From positions 1 to 19,975 of the forward strand of contig JAXDLK010000230.1 of the NCBI GenBank assembly GCA_034666665.1: 19,975 bases of DNA. Reading direction: 5' to 3'. The DNA comes from JAXDLK01 sp034666665 (GTDB lineage: Bacteria > Desulfobacterota > Binatia > JACPRU01). Positions 14,413 through 19,975 of the stretch are shown here, piece by piece. Below the pieces are notes generated by a model. That model was not told the DNA's origin. It made no database searches and saw nothing but the letters and a program-made list of their open reading frames with translations. The position numbers and the translations under genes were made by a program. Each line of letters begins with the position of its first letter. The first letter of the stretch is position 1.

Positions 14413-14428
14413 GGTCGGGGGCCCGACC
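14413..14428 (+). promoter_or_regulatory. hairpin in the 5' leader of the Het-C/VWA7-like gene
   Basis: GGTCGG, GGGC, CCGACC gives a 6-bp stem with a 4-base loop, followed by TTT, between the putative promoter and the Shine-Dalgarno. It could stabilise the leader or act as a weak attenuator. Evidence is the inverted repeat and its position only. Confidence 0.25.
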
Positions 14429-14464
14429 TTTCCCGCGCGGAATCATCTTCGCGTGGAGGTCATC

Positions 14465-15844
14465 ATGGGAAGGAAGTGGGCCCTCGGAGCCATCGCTCTC
14501 GGCTGCGTGCTGACCGGCGGCGACGCCGGAGCGTTCAAGCCGAACGAGCCGGGTCATCTCGGCATCACCAGCGATGCTCTGACGCCGATCCAGCGCACGG
14601 CGGGCGGGACGACGTACCAGTTCTCGGAGCGCGCGCTGATGCAGATCCGCGACGCGAACCGCAACACCGACATCGTCACCTTCTTCGGAGTCGCCGAGCA
14701 CTTCGACGACGAGGCCTTCCGGGATTCGTCGACACGGCTCGTGAACCTGAAAGCCTCGGTGATCTCCGAGATCACGGCAGCGACGCCGAACGGGATCGGT
14801 GCGCGTCAGGACCTGGGCACTGCTCTGCACACCGTTCAGGACTTCTACGCGCACTCGAACTGGGTCGAGCTCGGGCGGACGACGATCGAAGCGCGGCTCG
14901 GCCGGCAGGTGTTCGACGGCCCTACCCTCCAGGTGCAGACCTGTCCCTCGAGCCCGGGAACGCTCGCGGGCCAAGGGCGCAGGGTGGCGACGACGGGATA
15001 TTTTCCGTTCCCGGACCCCTGCGCCGGGCCCCCGGACGGCACGCCGCAGGGAAAGTGCCGCCACGGTCTCGAGTTCTTCTGTCCCGAGGGCCTGAACAAG
15101 GACGCACCTGGCCGTAGCGGCTTTCCCAGCGCCCGGGGACTCGCCGTGACGGCGAGCCGCGATTACGTGAACCAGATCCTCGACGATCCGCGCGTCGCCG
15201 GGAATGCGCGAGCTCTCGCTGCGCTGATGGACACGGGGACGCCGAGCGGCAGCGTGGTGATCCTCGCGGGATCGCTCGTCGACGGTGTGCGCGACCTGCC
15301 CGTGCCGATCGACGCGACGATCGACGAGGTCACGTTCACGGTGTCGCTCGAGAACATGCGCAAGTTCGACATCATCGATCCTTCCGGCAAGAAGGTGCTG
15401 AAGAAGACGGGCACGGTGATCCGCATCGTCGATCCCGCTCCCGGCGGCTGGCGCGTGCGTCTGGACGGCTCCGGTCGCTACGCCTTGAACGCGCGCGCGG
15501 TGAGCCCGCTCGAGATCGACAAGTTCGGCTTCGTCACCTTCCGCGGCCGGCTCGGCCACGAGGGCCTCGGGCTCGTGACCACTCGTCCGATCGGCGGCGC
15601 CACGCAGGTCGGCCTCGCCGGCCTGATCGGCCGCTTCGAGAGCGCGAGCTTCTTCCTGGTCGACACCAACGGAGCGCCGATCGGCTCGGTCCCGCTCGAC
15701 CCGGGCGACGTGAACGCCGCGATCGGCGAGTTCGTCGGCGGCTTCAAGATTCCGTCGAAGCCGTTCCGGGTCGGCGTGAAAGGCACGGACGCCGCGGGGT
15801 TCGCCTACCAGCGAGTGCTCGCTTCCGTGTTCCAGCCGCAATAG
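14465..15844 (+). CDS. exported Het-C/VWA7-like protein lacking a vWA domain
   Basis: ATG 14465 with GGAGG five bases upstream gives 459 aa; the frame is open further upstream but there lacks signal-peptide features. Residues 1-23 form a signal peptide (WALGAIALGCVLTGGDAGA). The N-terminal half carries LHTVQDFYAHSNWVELG (121-137), hallmark of Het-C/VWA7-type proteins and reminiscent of zinc-dependent phospholipase C folds. Possible metal ligands are H31, H79, D82, H122, D126 and H130. GKCRHG (196-201) and EGLNKDAPG (208-216), followed by an Ala-rich helix to ~256, continue the VWA7-like order. The vWA domain expected next is absent: the chain goes directly to beta-rich sequence (from 262) with IDPSGKKV, GGWRVRLDGSGRY and a terminal VKGTDAAGFAYQRV like the VWA7 C terminus. 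Enzyme activity is not established. Confidence 0.8.
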   Translation: MGRKWALGAIALGCVLTGGDAGAFKPNEPGHLGITSDALTPIQRTAGGTTYQFSERALMQIRDANRNTDIVTFFGVAEHFDDEAFRDSSTRLVNLKASVISEITAATPNGIGARQDLGTALHTVQDFYAHSNWVELGRTTIEARLGRQVFDGPTLQVQTCPSSPGTLAGQGRRVATTGYFPFPDPCAGPPDGTPQGKCRHGLEFFCPEGLNKDAPGRSGFPSARGLAVTASRDYVNQILDDPRVAGNARALAALMDTGTPSGSVVILAGSLVDGVRDLPVPIDATIDEVTFTVSLENMRKFDIIDPSGKKVLKKTGTVIRIVDPAPGGWRVRLDGSGRYALNARAVSPLEIDKFGFVTFRGRLGHEGLGLVTTRPIGGATQVGLAGLIGRFESASFFLVDTNGAPIGSVPLDPGDVNAAIGEFVGGFKIPSKPFRVGVKGTDAAGFAYQRVLASVFQPQ

Positions 15845-15857
15845 CCGCCGGAGCGAC

Positions 15858-16721
15858 GTGACCCCGCACCGCCTGCTGGTGCGCGCCGAGGATGCGGGGA
15901 AACGCATCGACGTGTTCCTCGCGGAGCACGTCGACGGGCTGTCACGGCGGCGCGCGCGCACGCTGATCGAGGGCGGCGCGGTGTGGCTCGACGACCAGCG
16001 CCTGCGGGTGCTGTCGCGCCGGCTGCGCGCCGGCCAAGAGGTCGTGTGTCACGCCGACACACCGCCCGCCGTCGAGCCGCTCGCGCCCGAGCGGCTGCTC
16101 CACGAGGATCAGGCGATGGTCGTGATCGACAAGCCGCCCGGCGTGCCCTCGCATCCGACGCGAGCGCGCGTCCGCGGCACCGCGCTCGATTCGACCGAGG
16201 AGTACCTGCGGCGGCGTGCCGGCGCGAAGGTCCCGCTCTGGCCGCTTCACCGGCTCGACGCCGGAACGTCGGGCATCCTGCTCTTCGCCAAGACGCGCGA
16301 GGCGGCGCGCGGCATCAGTCAGAACTTCGCGCGCAGACGAGTACGCAAGGGCTACGTCGCGGTCGTCGAAGGGCGTCTCGATCCGCCCGAGGGCGAGATC
16401 CGCCTGCCGCTCGCCGAGCGGAGCCTCGAGACGCGCCCCGATCCGGGCGGCAAGGAAGCGATCACCCGCTACCGGGTCGTCCGGAGCTCGGCGGAACGGT
16501 CGCTCGTCGAGGTCGAGCCCCTCACCGGCCGCATGCATCAGATCCGCGTACACCTCGCCGCGGTCGGCCACCCGGTGGTCGGCGATGCGCGCTACGGACA
16601 CGCCGCCCCGGGCTCGCGGCTCGCGCTCCACGCCGCGGAGCTCGAGCTGCCGCATCCGTCGAGCGGCCGCGCGTTCCTGGTGCGCTGCCCTCCTCCCGCC
16701 GACTTCCCTGGCTTGCTTTGA
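15858..16721 (+). CDS. RluA-family pseudouridine synthase (RluC/RluD-like)
   Basis: It isomerises uridine to pseudouridine in rRNA, probably 23S rRNA. The 287 aa comprise an N-terminal S4 domain (about 16-62, KRIDVFLAEH and RARTLIEGGAV) and a catalytic domain. That domain has the motif PLHRLDAGTSGILLFAKT, with nucleophile Asp134, the VIDKPPGVPSHPT strand and the late GRMHQIRVHLAAVGHPVVGD motif. The GTG start at 15858 has GGAG four bases upstream and lies 13 bases after the preceding stop, so it is likely co-transcribed with the Het-C-like gene. The target site cannot be told from sequence alone, so no gene symbol is given. It is convergent with the Rieske gene; 16722-16766 holds nothing notable. 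Confidence 0.93.
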   Translation: MTPHRLLVRAEDAGKRIDVFLAEHVDGLSRRRARTLIEGGAVWLDDQRLRVLSRRLRAGQEVVCHADTPPAVEPLAPERLLHEDQAMVVIDKPPGVPSHPTRARVRGTALDSTEEYLRRRAGAKVPLWPLHRLDAGTSGILLFAKTREAARGISQNFARRRVRKGYVAVVEGRLDPPEGEIRLPLAERSLETRPDPGGKEAITRYRVVRSSAERSLVEVEPLTGRMHQIRVHLAAVGHPVVGDARYGHAAPGSRLALHAAELELPHPSSGRAFLVRCPPPADFPGLL

Positions 16722-16766
16722 CCGGCCGCGGCGGCGCGGTCTATGCCGGCGAGCGCGGCGGATCCT

Positions 16767-17900
16767 TCAGGCTCCGAGCGCCTCGCGCACGGAGCGGTGG
16801 AAGTGCTCGAGCGCGTTCTCGTAGCGCCCGTAGACCACCCGCTCGAGCACGCCGGAGTCGAAGCTCCGCTGGATCGTCTCGCCGATCGCGAAGTCCTGCT
16901 CGACCACGCCGATCAGCAGATCGGTGATCCGCTGCCAGCGCGGATCACCGGCGCTCGCGGCCGGCGCCAGCACGGTCACGTCGAGACGGCACGCGTTCGC
17001 CTGCTCGGGGTCCGGGAACAAGCGGAAGCACTCGAGGTGGTCGCTCTGCATCACCAGGATCGTGTTGGGAAATAGGCTCATCAGGATCGTCGCGTGCGGC
17101 AGGAGCTCCCACTCGTTCTCCGGCATCGCGCGCAGATCCTCGATCGACCGGCGGATACCGACGTAGCGGTGGTTCCACCCGAACGGCTCGAAGAGCGCGA
17201 GGTTCTTCACGAAGAGCGGCGCCACGTTCTGCCGGTGGAGAACCTTGATGTGATACGCCTCCCAGAACGTATCGCTGGCGATCTTCCAGTTGATGCGCGG
17301 CCGGAGCTCCCTTCGCGCGACGACGCGGTAGCCATCGATCGCATACGACTCGAGCTCCCCGCCGATCCCGGCGAGTCGCGTGTCCAGATCCAGCGGCGCG
17401 CCCGCGGAGGGCAACACCCATACGATCCCGTGCCGCTCCGCGGCGGGCAGCTCGATCAGACCGAACGCCCGCCGTTCGAGGCCGGCGAAGCCGTAGTCGT
17501 CCGGGATCGACCGCAGGCGCCCGTCGAGCTCGTACGACCAGGCGTGATACGGACAGGTGAAGGCGCGCGCACCCCGACCCGAGCACGCCACCAGCTTCGA
17601 TCCGCGGTGGCGGCACACGTTCGCGAACGCGCGGAGCGCGCCGGCATCGTCGCGCACGAGAAGCAGCGGCACGAGCGAGAGGTCGTCGATCGTGTGGTCG
17701 CCCGGTTCGCGGAGCTCCGACGAGAAGCCGGCGACGATCGGATAGCGGCGGAAGAGCAGGTCTCGTTCGAACGCCGCGCGTGCCGGCGAAGTGTAGGCCG
17801 CGGCATCGTTCTCGGTGAACGTCTCGCCGAGCGGCGCCGCGCCGCGGTCGAGCGCGGCGAAGGCCTCGCGCACGAGCCGGCGCTCGGTCTCGCGATTCAT
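16767..17900 (-). CDS. Rieske non-heme iron oxygenase, alpha subunit
   Basis: An aromatic-ring-hydroxylating or demethylating type oxygenase, 377 aa from ATG 17900. The frame stays open to 19076, but only through the antisense of the next gene. The Rieske [2Fe-2S] ligands are C96 and H98 (NVCRHRGSKL) and C116 and H119 (CPYHAW). The mononuclear iron site is predicted as H217, H222 and D336: the bridging helix reads NWKIASDTFWEAYHIKVLH, and the third ligand is in VVEQDFAIGETIQ. It needs a reductase/ferredoxin that is not in this window. Length is at the shorter end for the family (about 380-450 aa). It is divergent from a zinc dehydrogenase across 96 bases containing two palindromes, suggesting a jointly regulated catabolic pair. 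The substrate is not predictable from sequence. Confidence 0.93.
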   Translation of the reverse strand: MNRETERRLVREAFAALDRGAAPLGETFTENDAAAYTSPARAAFERDLLFRRYPIVAGFSSELREPGDHTIDDLSLVPLLLVRDDAGALRAFANVCRHRGSKLVACSGRGARAFTCPYHAWSYELDGRLRSIPDDYGFAGLERRAFGLIELPAAERHGIVWVLPSAGAPLDLDTRLAGIGGELESYAIDGYRVVARRELRPRINWKIASDTFWEAYHIKVLHRQNVAPLFVKNLALFEPFGWNHRYVGIRRSIEDLRAMPENEWELLPHATILMSLFPNTILVMQSDHLECFRLFPDPEQANACRLDVTVLAPAASAGDPRWQRITDLLIGVVEQDFAIGETIQRSFDSGVLERVVYGRYENALEHFHRSVREALGA

Positions 17901-17927
17901 CCGCGTCTCATCGCCCGGTCGCCCGAG

Positions 17928-17967
17928 GCTTGCAAGCGCATCCGCCGTCGAGTGCGCTGGCGCCAGC
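17928..17967. promoter_or_regulatory. paired perfect palindromes in the Rieske/dehydrogenase divergent region
   Basis: GCTTGCAAGC (17928-17937) and GCTGGCGCCAGC (17956-17967) are perfect palindromes with centres 29 bases apart, in the 96-bp gap between the two divergent starts. Such paired dyads are typical operator geometry for dimeric repressors (TetR, GntR or MarR types). No regulator gene is adjacent, so the binding protein is unknown. The dehydrogenase Shine-Dalgarno is AGGAG at 17989-17993. Confidence 0.45.
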
Positions 17968-17996
17968 TTCCCGAGCGAGATAGCGATGAGGAGCAC

Positions 17997-19106
17997 ATGG
18001 GCGACAAGAAGACGCGCGCCGTCGTTCAGATGGGACCTCGGAAGCTCGAGCTCCACGAGCTGCCGATTCCCGAGATCGACGACGAGAGCGGCCTTCTCCG
18101 CGTCGAGGCGTGCGGCATCTGCGGCAGCGACGTCGAGCAGTACGACGGAACGATCCCGGTGCGCTGGCCTCTCATTCCGGGCCACGAGCCCCTCGGCATC
18201 ATCGAGAAGATCGGCGACCGCGCGGCGAAGCGCTGGGGCGTGGACGTCGGCGATCGCGTCGGGGTCGAGACGCTCATCCCCTGCGGCCACTGCCGCGATT
18301 GCACCGACGGGCGGTACCAGGTGTGCCGCGGGCGCGGCGGCATGTTCGGCTACGCCTACGTGCCGCTCGCGCGACGCCCTGGGTTGTGGGGAGCCTACGC
18401 GGACTTCATGTACCTGGACCCCTTCTCGATCGTTCATCCGATCCGGAAGGACCTCGACCCGAGCATCGCCGCGATGTTCAACCCGATCGGTGCCGGCTTT
18501 CGCTGGGCGGTCGAGATCCCCGACACCGGACCGGGCGACAGCGTGCTGATCCTCGGTCCCGGGCAGCGCGGCCTCGCCAGCGTGATCGCCGCCCGTGCCG
18601 CAGGAGCCGATCAAGTGATCGTCACCGGGCTTCCCAAGGACGAGAAGAAGCTCGCTCTCGCTCGCGAGCTCGGTGCCGACCACACGATCGTCGTCGAACA
18701 GGAAGACGTCCGCAAACGGGTCGCCGAGCTCACCGGCGGGCGCGGCGCCGACGTCGTCGTCGAGGTCACCTCGTACTCGACGGAGCCGGTCGCGGAGGCG
18801 CTCTACTACGTGGCGAGCGGCGGGCGCGTCGTCCTCGCCGGCGTCAAAGGGTTCAAGCAGGTGCCGAACTTCGTGAGCGACCTGATCGTGATCAAAGAGG
18901 CAAAGGTCATGGGCGCGTTCGGCGTCACTCGGAAGTCGTACGATTCGGCGATCCGGCTGATCGAGTCCGGGCGGGTCCCTCTCGAGAAGCTGCACACGCA
19001 CGACTTCGGCCTCGAGCAAGCGGAGCTCGCGATCCAGACGCTCGCCGGGCACGCGGGCGGCGAGCCGAGCATCCATTCCTGTCTGCTCCCCGCCATGTCC
19101 GCCTGA
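17997..19106 (+). CDS. zinc-dependent alcohol dehydrogenase (medium-chain, threonine-dehydrogenase-like)
   Basis: A 369-aa MDR-superfamily enzyme oxidising an alcohol or polyol with NAD(P)+. ATG 17997 is chosen for the AGGAG three bases upstream and the family-like opening MGDKKTRAVVQMGP. Catalytic zinc ligands are C42 (CGICGSD) and H63-E64 (PGHEPLG). The structural zinc lobe has C96, C99, C102 and C110. The nucleotide-binding loop is G187-P-G-Q-R-G192. At the end of the second Rossmann strand (VIVTG, about 207-211) there is Gly where NAD-specific enzymes usually have Asp, hinting at relaxed or NADP preference; this is inference. Divergence from the Rieske oxygenase suggests action on the same substrate or its product. 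Confidence 0.94.
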   Translation: MGDKKTRAVVQMGPRKLELHELPIPEIDDESGLLRVEACGICGSDVEQYDGTIPVRWPLIPGHEPLGIIEKIGDRAAKRWGVDVGDRVGVETLIPCGHCRDCTDGRYQVCRGRGGMFGYAYVPLARRPGLWGAYADFMYLDPFSIVHPIRKDLDPSIAAMFNPIGAGFRWAVEIPDTGPGDSVLILGPGQRGLASVIAARAAGADQVIVTGLPKDEKKLALARELGADHTIVVEQEDVRKRVAELTGGRGADVVVEVTSYSTEPVAEALYYVASGGRVVLAGVKGFKQVPNFVSDLIVIKEAKVMGAFGVTRKSYDSAIRLIESGRVPLEKLHTHDFGLEQAELAIQTLAGHAGGEPSIHSCLLPAMSA

Positions 19107-19117
19107 GCGCCGCTTCC

Positions 19118-19219
19118 GTGCTCACCCCTGTCCAGCTCGACGAGTTCCGCGATCAGGGGTGGCTTCGCCGGGGACGCCCGGGCCACGCCGCGCGGAGCCT
19201 CCCCGGCCGAGCGGGGTAG
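19118..19219 (+). pseudogene. possible N-terminal vestige of a phytanoyl-CoA dioxygenase-like gene
   Basis: From GTG 19118 the reading frame begins VLTPVQLDEFRDQGWL, which closely resembles the N-terminal 'LTPEQLxEFRExGWL' opening of PhyH-type Fe(II)/2-oxoglutarate dioxygenases. After about 16 codons the resemblance ends, the sequence turns into a GC-rich RRGRPGHAARSLPGRAG and stops at 19219. None of the metal-binding HxD...H residues are present in any frame before the next gene. It is either a deletion remnant or a 33-codon coincidence. Confidence 0.35.
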
Positions 19220-19225
19220 CGTCGC

Positions 19226-19969
19226 GTGCGCATCGTCCAGCGAGACGGGTACGCGCTCGTCGCGGAGCGCCACGGCAAGGGGCCACCGCACGTTCTCTGC
19301 CTGCACGGTCTCGCCGACACGCGGGCGATCTGGACCCGCGTGTTTCCGTCGTTCGTCGCCTCCGGCGCATTCCTGCGGGTGGATCAGCGCGGCCACGGCG
19401 ATTCGTCGTCGCCCGATCCGCCGTACCGGCTCGAGGATCTCGCGGCCGACGCGGTCGCGGTGCTGGACTCGTGGTCGATCGACCGTGCGGTGCTCGTCGG
19501 ACACTCGATGGGCGGAGTGGTCGCGCTGACGGCGGCGCTCGCCTTCCCGGGACGCGTCGCCGGGCTCGTCCTTCTCGGGACGACGAGCCAGCTGAACGCG
19601 CCCGAGGCCGCCTGGTACGAGAAGATCGCTGCCGCCGGCGAGACACAGGGGATCGACGGCATCCGCCCGGCGATCTTCGGCGCCGGATCGGAGCGTGAGA
19701 TCGTCGCGGACGCCCTGGCGATCGCCGGAATCGCTCGCGCGCTCGCCGGCCTTCACCGGCAGCCGCTGACTCCACGCCTCGGCGAAGTCTCATGTCCCGC
19801 CGCGGTCCTGATCGGGGAGCGCGACCCCATGGGCGTCGCGGCCTCGAACATCCTCGCCGAGGGAATGCCCGGAGCGCGGCTGACCGTGGTGCCCGGACGT
19901 GGACACTGGCTGCAGCTCGAAGCGCCGGAGGCGGTGGTGAGCGCGGCCGACGCCGTGCTCCGCGGATGA
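19226..19969 (+). CDS. alpha/beta hydrolase
   Basis: A 247-aa hydrolase of the alpha/beta fold. The predicted catalytic triad is Ser94 in the nucleophile elbow GHSMGG, Asp200 in IGERDP and His227 in GRGHWLQLEAP. The oxyanion region is CLHGLADT, followed by RVDQRGHGDSSSP. The cap region between the core strands is short, giving a protein near the lower size limit of the family (about 250-300 aa). The GTG start at 19226 is used because the fold begins immediately after; there is no clear Shine-Dalgarno. It is transcribed with the zinc dehydrogenase, so it may process an ester or lactone in the same pathway. The substrate is unknown. Confidence 0.92.
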   Translation: MRIVQRDGYALVAERHGKGPPHVLCLHGLADTRAIWTRVFPSFVASGAFLRVDQRGHGDSSSPDPPYRLEDLAADAVAVLDSWSIDRAVLVGHSMGGVVALTAALAFPGRVAGLVLLGTTSQLNAPEAAWYEKIAAAGETQGIDGIRPAIFGAGSEREIVADALAIAGIARALAGLHRQPLTPRLGEVSCPAAVLIGERDPMGVAASNILAEGMPGARLTVVPGRGHWLQLEAPEAVVSAADAVLRG

Positions 19970-19975
19970 TGCACG

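Noticed and set aside
16767..19076. A 769-codon fusion frame joining the Rieske oxygenase to an upstream extension
   Set aside because: The extension beyond 17900 is antisense to the zinc dehydrogenase and has no homology; the Rieske protein has a proper start at 17900.

Overview
The window is chromosomal DNA from a high-GC bacterium. It is gene-dense, with GC-rich third codon positions and many overlapping or near-touching genes. Housekeeping genes (speA, ligA, acylphosphatase, hslR, rsmI, an RluA-type pseudouridine synthase) sit beside secreted proteins of a kind I associate with myxobacteria and other Deltaproteobacteria-like lineages: an LDL-receptor class A module after a polyglycine linker, a 'CDDxIDNDGDxLID' acidic motif, and a Het-C/VWA7-like exported protein. 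With the Rieske oxygenase and a possible phytanoyl-CoA dioxygenase remnant, this suggests an environmental Myxococcota or Desulfobacterota/Binatota-like organism. That placement is inference and needs a ligA or speA phylogeny.

Layout. 1-75 is the tail of a methylmalonyl-CoA-mutase-type large subunit. 184-2196 is arginine decarboxylase (speA), apparently leaderless. 2381-5607 holds two exported proteins: one unrecognised, one with TPR, CsgG-like, Gly-rich, LDLa and Cys-rich segments in that order. 5868-8163 is ligA plus acylphosphatase, with a good sigma70-type promoter at 5651-5679. 8167-8340 is the 5' stub of a phosphotriesterase-family gene, broken by an internal deletion/frameshift and then by a Y1 (REP-associated type) transposase element at 8340-9661. 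That element is bounded by paired 50-bp repeat units, each pair inverted relative to the other.

9711-13398 is a regulatory block. A PAP2 phosphatase with an extra C-terminal beta-rich domain is divergent from an OmpR-type response regulator/histidine kinase pair, and the 72-bp gap carries an 11-bp-spaced direct repeat that looks like the regulator's own site. The kinase stop overlaps a TTG start of hslR. 13593-16721 carries rsmI (minus strand), a Het-C/VWA7-like secreted protein that appears to lack the vWA domain, and an RluA-family pseudouridine synthase. 16767-19969 is a catabolic-looking block: a Rieske oxygenase alpha subunit divergent from a zinc alcohol dehydrogenase, with two perfect palindromes in the shared upstream region, then a short phytanoyl-CoA-dioxygenase-like vestige and an alpha/beta hydrolase.

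No tRNA, rRNA or CRISPR array was found. No intergenic stretch exceeds about 260 bases. The most distinctive structures are the repeat-flanked Y1 transposase sitting in a decayed gene, the LDLa/polyglycine/CsgG-like protein, and the vWA-less Het-C/VWA7-like protein.
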